64,000 bases of DNA from the NCBI GenBank assembly GCA_022704885.1, contig JAKJFO010000001.1:1-64000 (forward strand), given 5' to 3'. The position numbers were made by a program, and so were the translations under genes. Source of the DNA: Candidatus Rifleibacteriota bacterium. GTDB lineage: Bacteria > Riflebacteria > Ozemobacteria > Ozemobacterales > Ozemobacteraceae. This document shows positions 36,246 to 45,707 of this stretch, piece after piece. Position 1 is the first letter of the stretch. Each line of letters starts with the position of its first letter. A model generated the notes under the pieces. The model worked only from the letters and a program-made list of their open reading frames with translations. It had not been told where the DNA came from and ran no database searches.

Positions 36246-37487
36246 ATGGCAGAGCAATATCCCTTTCAAATTGTAAACCATGGCGACAATGTTTTTGAAA
36301 TGATTGTCGGCGACGTGATAACGCCTGACCATAAGGTAGCAGAAGCCCTTGGTATACTGCTTACGAAATGCGATTACGTAATTCTTTCGCTCAAGGAAAA
36401 CGCGGTTCTGCATGAAAGTTTTACCGACAAAATGGCCGAGCTTTCGTCTTCTGGCCGGCTTCTGGTGGTGGCGCGCGCCGACGGGCAGATACAAATGGCT
36501 TTGCCCGAAACGAAAAAGTTCAACGAACTTCAGGCTGCACAAAGCCGTGTCAATGGCGAGCGCAATCTAGAGAAAATCCTCAGACAGGTAGAAAACATGC
36601 CTCTGATGCAGTCTTCTGCCAACAAACTGCTCAATATGCTGCGCGACCCGAAAGTCACCTTCGAAAACATCGAAGAAGTTACCAGCAAAGACCCAAAACT
36701 GGTCATGCGCATGCTAAAAATCGCTAACAGCGCGGTTTTTTCGCGACGTATGCCGTTCGAGAATCTCAAGGCAGTTGTGACTTATCTTGGCCTCGATGGC
36801 ATCAAAGAGATAATTCTGCAGGAAACCTTCGAGGGCTTTGCTCAGGTTTTCGCAAACCAGCGCGAAAAACTCGCGCATATGCGTCGCTGCGCGCATCTGG
36901 CTACCTGGATCGGCAGGCTTATCGGTGTCGATATCAACCTTCTCAGCCGCATGAATTCGGCCGGCCTGCTGCACGATATCGGTGCCCTCGCGCTCTGTTT
37001 TTACGACAGTCAGGAATACGCGCGGGCCACCATGAAGGTGCGCAACGACAAAAAATCGGTCTGTGAGGCCGAAATCGAAGTTTTTGGCGTCGATCACCAG
37101 GAACTCGGCATGCTGATGGCACAGAAAGTCGGTATGCCCGACTATCTCTGGCCAGCCATGGCGAAGCATCACGACCGTGACGTGCCTTCAGAAGACCTGC
37201 TGCTGATATCGGTAGTGACTGCCAACGGCTATCTCAACCAGTTTATCGAAAATCTGCCTTTTACACCGTATGAACCCCTTCTGCCAGTTCTGGCCGAAAA
37301 ACGCCGCAAAAAGGAAGCAGTCGGCAGGGTTCTTGCCAGACCCGCACAGACCAGTGCCCAGAGCGCGATAGACAGCCTTATCAGTGGTAACGATGGTGAA
37401 GTTTTCAAGGTGCCATATGTTTACGATATTCTCAAAGCAGAACTCGACCGTTTCATGCTCGCCGGCACCGCAGCCCAGGGCATGTAA
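36246..37487 (+). CDS. HDOD-domain signalling protein (copy 2)
   Basis: This 413-residue paralogue of the preceding gene has the same N-terminal module (IVGDVITPDHKVAEALGILL) and HDOD domain (NMPLMQSSANKLLNMLRDPK, KLVMRMLKIANSAVFSRRMP, SAGLLHDIGALALCF). The ATG at 36246 has GGAG nine bases ahead. In both copies the HD-like pair is HDIGAL rather than HDIGK. The two proteins differ most in the linker before the last helix. Partner or output unknown. Confidence 0.88.
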   Translation: MAEQYPFQIVNHGDNVFEMIVGDVITPDHKVAEALGILLTKCDYVILSLKENAVLHESFTDKMAELSSSGRLLVVARADGQIQMALPETKKFNELQAAQSRVNGERNLEKILRQVENMPLMQSSANKLLNMLRDPKVTFENIEEVTSKDPKLVMRMLKIANSAVFSRRMPFENLKAVVTYLGLDGIKEIILQETFEGFAQVFANQREKLAHMRRCAHLATWIGRLIGVDINLLSRMNSAGLLHDIGALALCFYDSQEYARATMKVRNDKKSVCEAEIEVFGVDHQELGMLMAQKVGMPDYLWPAMAKHHDRDVPSEDLLLISVVTANGYLNQFIENLPFTPYEPLLPVLAEKRRKKEAVGRVLARPAQTSAQSAIDSLISGNDGEVFKVPYVYDILKAELDRFMLAGTAAQGM

Positions 37488-37581
37488 CCGGCAAAGTTCA
37501 GGTGGTTCTGGACAAAAAGTGGTGTACCGGTTATTCTTATACTAGAGGGATCTGATACAGGTACACGCATGGAGGCGTAAT

Positions 37582-38274
37582 ATGGCTATTGGCCCGGTAA
37601 ACAATCCTTATCTTCAACAGATTCTTTTCCAAAATCTGTCGTCTTCAACCATTCAGCCAAATCAGCTCAAAGATTCGACGCAGCTGCTCAATGCTGCCAT
37701 GAATGCCAGAAACAGCACCGCCAACATTTCTGCCGCCGGCAGCAAAATCAACAATGTCAGCCAGACTATTCGCAAAAGTGGTGACATGCAGGCATTCGAA
37801 GGGTTTCAGACGGCGATGCAACGCGCCAGTACAGCGGGAGAACCGCTGCAGCTGACAAGGTTCGTCAACAGTGCTTCATATACCGCCAACAATGATCCTG
37901 CGGCGCTCAACAGTGCTTTCGCCGGCCTGGCCCGCACTATGGGGCAGAACGACAGCGCACTGGTAGATGGTTTTAACAGAGCTTTCACTGCGACAGTCGA
38001 ACAGACAGGTACGGCAGGGCTCACAGCGTTCAACAAAGGCTTCGCCGGCGTTGAAAAAGCTGATTACTCTGGTTCTTCAGTCAGCCTTACCGACAACCTC
38101 AAACAGTATTTTGCCACGGTGAGCCAGGCGGTCACCTCTGGCAAATCAGAAGAAGAATCGCTCTCCAATATGCAGCGACTCGCCAAAGGCATCGAAATCA
38201 GCGAAAACGCAGACGACATCTACAAGTTCTTCAACGAGTTCACCGGCCCCGAACCCGAAAAAGGCTTTGCCTGA
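37582..38274 (+). CDS. Unknown Ser/Asn/Ala-rich protein
   Basis: The 230-residue protein has no signal peptide or membrane helix and is rich in Ser, Asn, Gln and Ala (LLNAAMNARNSTANISAAGS, AFAGLARTMGQNDSALVDGF). It looks helical, without cysteine. The composition is like flagellar/type III-secreted or structural proteins, but no motif confirms that. ATG 37582 follows GGAGG. It stands alone between the HDOD pair and the convergent pullulanase. Confidence 0.65.
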   Translation: MAIGPVNNPYLQQILFQNLSSSTIQPNQLKDSTQLLNAAMNARNSTANISAAGSKINNVSQTIRKSGDMQAFEGFQTAMQRASTAGEPLQLTRFVNSASYTANNDPAALNSAFAGLARTMGQNDSALVDGFNRAFTATVEQTGTAGLTAFNKGFAGVEKADYSGSSVSLTDNLKQYFATVSQAVTSGKSEEESLSNMQRLAKGIEISENADDIYKFFNEFTGPEPEKGFA

Positions 38275-38332
38275 CTCTGAAGTCAACGAATCAGCAAAAT
38301 TGCCGGACTGACGAGCTAAACCCAAAACTGAT

Positions 38333-41083
38333 TCAGTCGGCAAAGACGACAGCAGTAAGAGGCTCAAGCGTTATATTGGCGGCAGTAAGCGAAAAACCCG
38401 TCGGACTGACAATAGCTTCAGTTCCGGCGGTTTTTTTGTCTACCAGAACCTTTTTTCCGGTCAGATCTATGTCCAGCGTCAGTTTGCGTGATTTTTCGTC
38501 AGCATTGATGAACAGGTAATAAACTCTGTTGGCGGTCGAACGACAGCTGTAAGCGATCACCAGGTCTTTTGCGAGAATTTCGGGGGCTTTGATCAGCTGA
38601 ACGTCTTTATCGACAAGTTTTTTGCTGCCCAGCCTGAAAGCATCGGTCGAACGCCGCAGGGCTATAAGACCTCGGGTATACTGGCTTGTTATCTGGTTAA
38701 CCGCATACTTTTGAGCGTCGGTTGCCTTGGCCCAGTCGAACATGTTGATCGCATCAGTTGAGTCATAAGAATCGTGAATGAAATACGGATGCTTGAAAGG
38801 TTTGCCTTCGGCATCGGCAAAGACATGAAACTTGTGTTCGGGAGTGTTATTCCCTTTCCACTGTTTGCTGCGGCCGTATTCCTGGCCGGCATGTAAAAAG
38901 GCTGTGCCCTGTGACGTCAGAATGATCAGGTTGCCGAGGCGCAGGCGCCGGTGAATTTCGTGGTCGTTTTCGGCTATTTCGGGGTCTTTTTTGATCGACT
39001 GAGCGATAACATCGTAAGCCGGCAGGTTGTCGTGTGCCTCGATATACTGAACCATATCGCCTGGTGCATCGGCCGGAGTATTGGATGGCTGTCCCTTGAT
39101 GTTGTTGAACAGACCTTGAATGCTGCGTGGCCCGCCGGTCAGAAACATCGGATCACCTTCGCAGCCAAAGCCTGACTTGAGTTCATTACGCATTTCATCG
39201 CTGAAAACGCCGACGCTGTCGGTGTGCGCCATCCAGTCCTGGTCGGCAGCTTTGCCGGCAAGCGTCGGATCTTCGAGATGTCCTTTAAACGTGCGCCAGC
39301 CTTCGCCGATAAACAGGGCCTGCGGGTTGATCGCAGCGGCGGCGTCGAACGCTTCCTGCACGGCATCGCTGGTGGCGTCGCCCATCATGTCCCAGCGCAT
39401 GCCATCGATGCCATATTCCCTGAACCAGTGCCTGACTGAATCGACCATCAGCTTCTTCGACATCTTATGGGTTGTCGCGAGGTTGTTGCCAAAATCGCCG
39501 ACAAAAGTGCCTTTGCTGTCTCTGAAGAAATAATAATCTGGCACGATATCGTTTAAAAAGCTGGCCTGCGCCATGTGCGTATAGACCACATCGAGAACCA
39601 CGCCCATTCCGGCCGCGTGAATGGCATCGACAAGCTCTTTGAACTCGGCAATTCGCAGTTCGGCATCATCAGGATTTTCAGAGTAGGCGCCATCGAGCGA
39701 AAAATAGTTCTGCGGGTCGTAGCCCCAGTTGTAATTGCTGTGTTTTGCCGAATAATGCAGCTCACGCTGTCCCATCTGCGTTTCGTCGCCAAAATACCAG
39801 GCCATCACCGGCAGAAGCTGGATGTGGGTTACGCCCATGGATTTTATATAGGGCAGCTTGTCGATAAAGGCACGGTAAGTCCCCCAGCGATGCTTGAGGT
39901 CTTTCTCTATCGAAGGATCAGAGGTGAAATCTCTGATGTGAACTTCATAAATTATGGCATCTTCGCGCTTCGCGTAACCGTCGATTTTGGCCAGAACCGG
40001 CTTTTTGCCGACTGCGGCGACATCAACGACCGCTGCTTTGCCGACGAAGTCGCGACTGCTGCCGGCCGACTGCCCGGCGGCATCGACCGTAACCGCGGCC
40101 ATCGAGCGTGCGTAAGGGTCGAGGACTCGTTTGGCTGCCAGACCCGGGTTATCGACCTCGAACTGGTAATAAAAACCACGCGGGTCAGCCAGTCCGGTCG
40201 GAATGTCGTTACCGATCGTTGCCGACCAGACGCCGCGTTCGCCGCGTTGCATAACGATACGCCCGATTTCGCGGTTCTGGTCTTCGCGTGCAAAAACAAT
40301 CAGTTCAACTTTATCAGCAAGCGGCGCCCATAGCTTGATAGTGGCGGTGCCATCAGCGTATCGGCAGCCAAGATCGTCACCCGCATAGGCAAATAGTTCG
40401 TCGACCAGCTTCCAGTCAAGGCTGGCGACAAGATCTGCGTCAGCCCAGCCGATTTTAAGAGGATGTTGTGTGACGGTAAAATCAGCGTCGACAATGGCCT
40501 GCTCTTTATCAATTGTACAGGCAGTGATCTTAACGGCATTGCCGTTTTTATCAACTATCTTCAGCCTGGCAGCCAGGGCGGCATCGTCGAGACCGGCGAG
40601 GCTGTTGAAAAGCAGTCTGATACGCCCTGCCGACAACACGGTTGCGAGCTGCAGATCGTTGCTGATTTTGAGTTCAGGCGAATCATATATGTTGTCATCG
40701 CCTTCTTTAACCCAGACCTGATTCTGGTTTTCTGTAAGCTTTACCATTTTGTTGCCACCCTCTTTCTCGCCCGAAATCCGGTCGAGGATTAAAAAACTCA
40801 CCTGCTGTGCATCAGCGAGAAGCTCAACATCGAGCCACACTCCAAACGAGTCGCTCGCCGTAAATAACGCGGCGCCCTGTGGCCAGTCAGTCGATGGCGA
40901 TTTCACTTCGTCCCACGACCAGATGCCAAATCGCTGATAATCGGCGTCAGCGCGCTGGTAATGGATGCGCAGGCGGCCGGGCAGTGGCTCGTCTGACGCC
41001 AGGCTGACTTTGCCCGTTCCTATGAGCAGTGTTATCACGAGCAGCATAAAAACCGGCCACACCTGTCGGGTTTGAAGTTTCAT
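38333..41083 (-). CDS. pulA: Secreted type I pullulanase
   Basis: The 916-residue protein has a signal peptide (residues 1-29), a PUD/CBM41 starch-binding domain (GRLRIHYQRADADYQRFGIW), a CBM48 domain (LWAPLADKVELIVFA) and a GH13 catalytic domain with the pullulanase signature YNWGYDPQNY. The catalytic residues are seen in DGMRWDMMGD (Asp), FIGEGW (Glu) and IEAHDN (Asp). It debranches alpha-1,6 links in pullulan, starch or glycogen. No lipobox seen. Single gene, divergent from yihY. Confidence 0.95.
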   Translation of the reverse strand: MKLQTRQVWPVFMLLVITLLIGTGKVSLASDEPLPGRLRIHYQRADADYQRFGIWSWDEVKSPSTDWPQGAALFTASDSFGVWLDVELLADAQQVSFLILDRISGEKEGGNKMVKLTENQNQVWVKEGDDNIYDSPELKISNDLQLATVLSAGRIRLLFNSLAGLDDAALAARLKIVDKNGNAVKITACTIDKEQAIVDADFTVTQHPLKIGWADADLVASLDWKLVDELFAYAGDDLGCRYADGTATIKLWAPLADKVELIVFAREDQNREIGRIVMQRGERGVWSATIGNDIPTGLADPRGFYYQFEVDNPGLAAKRVLDPYARSMAAVTVDAAGQSAGSSRDFVGKAAVVDVAAVGKKPVLAKIDGYAKREDAIIYEVHIRDFTSDPSIEKDLKHRWGTYRAFIDKLPYIKSMGVTHIQLLPVMAWYFGDETQMGQRELHYSAKHSNYNWGYDPQNYFSLDGAYSENPDDAELRIAEFKELVDAIHAAGMGVVLDVVYTHMAQASFLNDIVPDYYFFRDSKGTFVGDFGNNLATTHKMSKKLMVDSVRHWFREYGIDGMRWDMMGDATSDAVQEAFDAAAAINPQALFIGEGWRTFKGHLEDPTLAGKAADQDWMAHTDSVGVFSDEMRNELKSGFGCEGDPMFLTGGPRSIQGLFNNIKGQPSNTPADAPGDMVQYIEAHDNLPAYDVIAQSIKKDPEIAENDHEIHRRLRLGNLIILTSQGTAFLHAGQEYGRSKQWKGNNTPEHKFHVFADAEGKPFKHPYFIHDSYDSTDAINMFDWAKATDAQKYAVNQITSQYTRGLIALRRSTDAFRLGSKKLVDKDVQLIKAPEILAKDLVIAYSCRSTANRVYYLFINADEKSRKLTLDIDLTGKKVLVDKKTAGTEAIVSPTGFSLTAANITLEPLTAVVFAD

Positions 41084-41246
41084 CCGGTCACCTCACTGAA
41101 TTATTGACAGCATGATACAGACAAACAGTCTTCACAGGCAAACAGAGAAATTTATTGCGACCGTTCCGGGAAGCACGTTGAAGTTGCGCTGTTTTGCAAA
41201 ACTGTGCTATTTAAGCAGATATTCAAATGTACCGGCAGATAAACAG

Positions 41247-42116
41247 ATGCAGAACCTGTGGAAATTCGTAAAACATATTTTTAACCGGGTGGTTGAAACC
41301 AAGGTCACCGAGGCGGCGGCAGCGATTGCCTACTATGCGATTCTGTCGTTTTTTCCGCTGATTCTGTTTCTGATCGCCTTTAGCTCGTCATTTCTGCAGA
41401 GCGCCGAAGTACAGGGGCAGATTCTCAAGTTTGCCGAAGAATATATGCCTGGTTCAGAATCGCTGGTGGCCGGAAACATTCAGCATCTGATTCGAGCCAG
41501 CGGCGCGGTCGGGTTGCTTGGTACCGCCATGCTGCTGTGGTCGGCAACACTTGTTTTTGCCGGCTTTGCGCAGAACATCAACAACGCCTGGACATTGGCC
41601 GAAAGCCGGCATTTTCTTATCGATCGGCTGATCGGGCTGATGATGATCGGCATTCTCGTGATTTTTCTGATTTTGTCGCTGATAACAAATACGCTGCTCG
41701 ACGTGCTGCCGCGGATTTTTCCGACTTATCTCGAAACACTTTTTGCCGAGATGACCAGATTCAATCAGATTATGATCGAATATCTGCCGCAGACAACGAT
41801 TTTTGTGCTGCTGCTGATGCTTTACAAGTATATTCCGAATTCGCTGGTGCGCTGGCGCGAATCGCTGGCCGGCACTCTGTTTACCATGCTGGCATTGCAG
41901 GTCACCAAGCGTGGCTTTATCTGGTATCTGTCTTTCGGCACCGACAGCTACAGCCTGGTCTACGGCTCGCTTGGGGCCGTGGTCGCCTTTATGCTGTGGA
42001 TATACCTGTCTTCGTGCATAATCCTGGTCGGCGGCCATGTCAGCGCTGCCGTCGCACTGTTTTTCAGGCCGGCGCGCGAACCTGCAGCCAACGGCGACCC
42101 GCCGGTATTTGTTTAA
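41247..42116 (+). CDS. YihY/BrkB-family membrane protein
   Basis: The 289-residue protein has six to seven membrane helices and the family hallmark ETKVTEAAAAIAYYAILSFF near the N-terminus, plus WRESLAGTLFTMLALQVTKR and LVYGSLGAVVAFMLWIYLSS late. Once called RNase BN, these proteins are integral membrane proteins of unsettled function, perhaps transporters. The ATG at 41247 begins the family region; the 45 residues upstream to 41112 look untranslated and contain promoter-like bases. Confidence 0.88.
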   Translation: MQNLWKFVKHIFNRVVETKVTEAAAAIAYYAILSFFPLILFLIAFSSSFLQSAEVQGQILKFAEEYMPGSESLVAGNIQHLIRASGAVGLLGTAMLLWSATLVFAGFAQNINNAWTLAESRHFLIDRLIGLMMIGILVIFLILSLITNTLLDVLPRIFPTYLETLFAEMTRFNQIMIEYLPQTTIFVLLLMLYKYIPNSLVRWRESLAGTLFTMLALQVTKRGFIWYLSFGTDSYSLVYGSLGAVVAFMLWIYLSSCIILVGGHVSAAVALFFRPAREPAANGDPPVFV

Positions 42117-42123
42117 AATCAGT

Positions 42124-44280
42124 CTACCACTTTTCGGCGGGTTTCTTTTCGCTTTTCATGCTTAAAGAGATGCGTTTACGGGGGATATCTACTTCGAGAA
42201 CGCGCACTTTAACCTTTTGCTGCACTTTGACGACTTCGGCTGGATCTTTGACGAAACGGTCGCAGAGCTGACTGATGTGAACCAGACCATCCTGGTGTAC
42301 GCCAATATCGACGAAGGCGCCAAATTGCGTGACGTTGGTGACGATTCCGGGCAGCAACATGCCGGGTGCAAGATCTTTGATCTCGTTGACGCCCTCGGCA
42401 AAGGCAAATGCTTCGAATTTGTCGCGTGGGTCGAGGCCGGGGCGGGCCAGCTCTTTCATGATGTCGCTGAGTGTCGGAATACCGATTTCTTCACTGACGT
42501 AATCTTTGAGTTTGATGCGGTTGCGCAGTTCCTGGCTCTTGATGATATCGCCAACCGAACAGCCGAGGTCGGCAGCCATCTTTTCGACGATCTTGTAACT
42601 TTCAGGGTGAACGGCGCTGTTGTCGAGCGGGTTGTCGCTGCTGCGCACGCGCAGAAAGCCGGCCGCCTGTTCGAAAGCGCGCGGGCCAAGACGCGGCACT
42701 TTATTGAGCTGCCGGCGGTTTTTGAAGGGGCCGTTCTCTTCTCGCCAGGCTACGATGTTTTTGGCAAGCTGCGGGCCGAGACCGGCGACATAACTCAATA
42801 TCTGACGGCTGGCAGTATTCACCTCGACGCCAACGCCGTTGACACAGCTCATTACCACGTCATCGAGTCCCTTTTTCAGCTTGCCCTGCTCGACATCATG
42901 CTGATACTGCCCGACGCCGATACTTTTGGGATCGAGCTTAACCAGTTCAGCCAGCGGGTCCATGAGGCGGCGGCCAATCGATACAGCTCCGCGCACGGTG
43001 ACATCGTAATCAGGAAATTCTTCGCGCGCTACTTCAGAGGCACTGTAGATCGACGCGCCGCTTTCATTGACCATTACCACTGGAATACTGGCCGGCAGCT
43101 GAAGACTTTTGATGAATGCTTCAGTTTCGCGGCTGCCGGTGCCGTTTCCAATGGCGATGGCTTCGATTTTGTTGCGGTCGATGAGCTTTTTTACAAGAAT
43201 CACTGAAGCCAGGCGAGCCTGCTCGGATTGCGAGATAAAGATGACATCGTGTTCGAGCAGTTTGCCCTGCGGGTCGAGACAAACCACCTTACAGCCGGTG
43301 CGAAAGCCGGGGTCGATGGCAAGAACCGATTTTTGACCAAGTGGTGGTGCCATCAGCAGTTCGCGCAGATTGGCGGCGAACACTCTGATTGCTTCTTCTT
43401 CTGCCTTTTCGCGCAGTTGTTTGCGAAATTCATTTTCGATTGACGAAGAAAGCAGGCGCTTGTAAGAATCTTCGATGGCTTCGCGAACCTGCTCCCAGGC
43501 CGGACAGAAAGCCTGTCGATAGAATCTGGTAAGAGTTCGCGCGGCTTTTTCGGCATCGGGTTGAATCGAAACTTTAAGAAACCCTTCATTTTCGCCGCGC
43601 AGAATGGCGAGCAGGCGGTGTCCGGCAATTTTTGCAGCCGGTTCCTGCCAGTCGAAATAATCGCGAAATTTTGCGCCTTCGGTCTCTTTATCCTTAACGA
43701 CTTTCGACTGCAGCACGGCTTCAGCCGCGAAGAATTCGCGCAAAGCGGCTCTGACTTCGGCATTCTCGCTCACCGTTTCGGCGATGATGTCGCGTGCGCC
43801 CTGAAGAGCGTCGGCGGCTGATTCTACACCCTTTTCAGCCGAGACAAAAGCAGCTGCAGCAGCGGCCGGGTCAAGATCAGGGGCCTGTTTTAAAAGAATC
43901 AGAGCCAGTTCTTCGAGACCTTTTTCGCGGGCAATGGTGGCGCGTGTGCGCTTTTTCGGGCGATAGGGCAGATAGATATCTTCGAGTTCGCTGAGATTGG
44001 TGGCCTTGTCGATTCTGGCTGTCAGCTCGTCAGTGAGCAGGTTGCGCTCGGACAATGACTTGACGATAGCTTCGCGGCGCTTGTCGAATTCGGCGAACTG
44101 TTCGAGCCGGTCTCTGACCGTCTGAATCTGAACTTCATCGAGCGAACCGGTTCGTTCTTTGCGATAGCGTGCGATAAAAGGCACGGTGCCGCCTTCGTCG
44201 AGCAGCTGCGCAGTCGACATCACCTGCAGGGTATTGATTTTGAGTTCATCTGCGATTCGGGCAAACCATTGATCATTCAT
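42124..44280 (-). CDS. tex: Tex-family RNA-binding transcription accessory protein
   Basis: The 718-residue protein has the Tex layout: N-terminal HTH-like helices, the YqgF/RNase H-like core (SVLAIDPGFRTGCKVVCLDP), tandem helix-hairpin-helix motifs (NIVAWREENGPFKNRRQL; KVPRLGPRAFEQAAGFLRV) and a C-terminal S1 domain (GMLLPGIVTNVTQFGAFVDI). It acts in transcription and RNA handling. ATG 44280 with GAGG upstream was preferred over an in-frame TTG six bases earlier. Convergent with yihY. Confidence 0.97.
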   Translation of the reverse strand: MNDQWFARIADELKINTLQVMSTAQLLDEGGTVPFIARYRKERTGSLDEVQIQTVRDRLEQFAEFDKRREAIVKSLSERNLLTDELTARIDKATNLSELEDIYLPYRPKKRTRATIAREKGLEELALILLKQAPDLDPAAAAAAFVSAEKGVESAADALQGARDIIAETVSENAEVRAALREFFAAEAVLQSKVVKDKETEGAKFRDYFDWQEPAAKIAGHRLLAILRGENEGFLKVSIQPDAEKAARTLTRFYRQAFCPAWEQVREAIEDSYKRLLSSSIENEFRKQLREKAEEEAIRVFAANLRELLMAPPLGQKSVLAIDPGFRTGCKVVCLDPQGKLLEHDVIFISQSEQARLASVILVKKLIDRNKIEAIAIGNGTGSRETEAFIKSLQLPASIPVVMVNESGASIYSASEVAREEFPDYDVTVRGAVSIGRRLMDPLAELVKLDPKSIGVGQYQHDVEQGKLKKGLDDVVMSCVNGVGVEVNTASRQILSYVAGLGPQLAKNIVAWREENGPFKNRRQLNKVPRLGPRAFEQAAGFLRVRSSDNPLDNSAVHPESYKIVEKMAADLGCSVGDIIKSQELRNRIKLKDYVSEEIGIPTLSDIMKELARPGLDPRDKFEAFAFAEGVNEIKDLAPGMLLPGIVTNVTQFGAFVDIGVHQDGLVHISQLCDRFVKDPAEVVKVQQKVKVRVLEVDIPRKRISLSMKSEKKPAEKW

Positions 44281-44286
44281 CAGCAA

Positions 44287-44660
44287 ACCTCTGACAACAT
44301 TCGTAATCCGATCGAGAAAGAAGAGAGGACAAAGACGAGAACGAGGCCGAGAACGAGGACGAGAACGATTACGATTACGATTACGATTTTAGGATGAGAT
44401 ATCTATACCTCCCGGCTGCGGCTGTCGTCAACCTCAACAAGAAGAAGCGCACGCTGAGCCGCAGAGACACAGAGATGAAGATCGTCCACAGATTGCACAG
44501 ATTGCGCAGATAGCGACGGAAGACGAAGAGAAAAAAGGAAAGAGAAAATCGATAACGATCCCGAGACCCGATAGCGATAAAGAGATGAAGGGCGTCCTCA
44601 CTTCAATCTGTGAAATCTGTGAAATCGGCGGATTACTTTCATTTCTTCCCTGGCTTTAAT
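44287..44660. repeat. Composite intergenic repeat, second copy
   Basis: The stretch carries GAGAACGAGGACGAGAACG and GATTACGATTACGATTACG runs (44336-44386), CCGCAGAGACACAGAG (44459-44474), the 30-base GTCCACAGATTG block at 44484-44513, and an ATCTGTGAAATCTGTG block (44606-44632). These are the modules seen in reverse orientation at 23820-24235 and, as fragments, at 31520-31545, 57571-57607 and 62951-62984. No gene is credible here. Confidence 0.75.
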
Positions 44661-44757
44661 TTTAAGCGCTGCCGCAATATCATGAGCTCAGTTGGTGCTG
44701 GTTATACAGCTTCCCGAGAATTGCTGATAAATTGCGGCGGGGGTTGAAAGTTTGCGG

Positions 44758-44763
44758 TATAAT
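44758..44763 (+). promoter_or_regulatory. TATAAT -10 box for kinase operon
   Basis: A perfect TATAAT lies 62 bases before ATG 44826; the best -35 (TTGCGG, 44732-44737) is at 20 bases, longer than usual. Moderate support. Confidence 0.4.
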
Positions 44764-44825
44764 ACTTTAGAAATCTGGTATTTTGTATCAACTTCGAAAT
44801 GCGAAGATCGAATAGAGAGCGGGCG

Positions 44826-45707
44826 ATGGAAGATACACTGAACAGAAAACTGCCACCAGACCTGGACAAACTGCAGATGCTGGGGCGTCTGGTCTCGGGA
44901 ATAACGCACGAGATAAATACTCCGATGCACTATCTCGAACACAATCTGTCTTTTCTGAAAGTAGCTTTTAAAGATCTGATGAGGTTGCAGGACTGCTGTT
45001 GCAAGTTGCTGCAGAAGATTCAGGACGGCGAAAAGCTCGATGATTCGGTGTGGCAGGAACTCACCAGCATCAAGGCAGAAGTCGAGCCTGATTATCTGCA
45101 GACTGAGATCGGCAAAACCATCGAGCAGTCAATCGAAGGTATCGACATGGTTTCGAGTATAGTGCTTGCACTTAAGGACTTCTCGCACCGCTCACAGCGG
45201 GAGTTCTCGATGACAGATATCAATAAATGTGTTGAGACGGCATGTACTATATCGAGGCATGAGTGGAAAAAGGTTGCAGATCTGCAGCTGGAACTGGCCG
45301 GAGATCTGCCATTTCTTTTCTGTTCGCGCGATGAAGTGCATCAGGTTCTGCTCAATCTCGTAGTCAACTCAGCGCATGCCGTTGCCGAAAAGAAAGACTC
45401 AGGCGCGTATGATCGTGGAATCATCAGAGTAACCACCGCAGCGCGCGGAGACAAGGTCGAGATCAGGGTCGAAGATGACGGAGCCGGCATCTCTGAAGAA
45501 AATCAGAAGCTGATGTTCACGGCAAATTTCACCACCAAGAAAGCTGGTGCTGGAACCGGTTTTGGCCTCAGTCTGGTTCGCCATATTGTCGAAAACAGGC
45601 ACAACGGCAACATCAGCTTTGCAAGTGAACCAGGCAAGGGGACAGCTTTTACCGTGGTATTGCCTCACCGGCAGCCTGATCGCGAAAACGTCGGAGAAGG
45701 AGTATGA
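44826..45707 (+). CDS. Soluble sensor histidine kinase
   Basis: The 293-residue kinase lacks membrane helices or a recognisable sensor domain. It has a HisKA-type phosphoacceptor (LVSGITHEINTPMHYLEHNL, His28) and a HATPase domain: N-box QVLLNLVVNSAHAV, G1 EVRVEDDGAGI-like segment and G2 TGFGLSLVRHIVENRHNG. The phosphoacceptor region is enlarged by a helical insertion with a CCC motif (QDCCCKLL). It overlaps the next gene by four bases and presumably signals through the downstream receiver proteins. ATG 44826 rather than 44799 was chosen because of a GAGAG site. Confidence 0.9.
   Translation: MEDTLNRKLPPDLDKLQMLGRLVSGITHEINTPMHYLEHNLSFLKVAFKDLMRLQDCCCKLLQKIQDGEKLDDSVWQELTSIKAEVEPDYLQTEIGKTIEQSIEGIDMVSSIVLALKDFSHRSQREFSMTDINKCVETACTISRHEWKKVADLQLELAGDLPFLFCSRDEVHQVLLNLVVNSAHAVAEKKDSGAYDRGIIRVTTAARGDKVEIRVEDDGAGISEENQKLMFTANFTTKKAGAGTGFGLSLVRHIVENRHNGNISFASEPGKGTAFTVVLPHRQPDRENVGEGV

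Noticed and set aside
42217..43206. Plus-strand frame opposite tex
   Set aside because: Antisense to the S1 and helix-hairpin-helix domains of Tex, which are fully conserved.
44287..44660. CRISPR-like repeat array
   Set aside because: Repeats are short, overlapping and without regular spacers; no cas genes are in the window.
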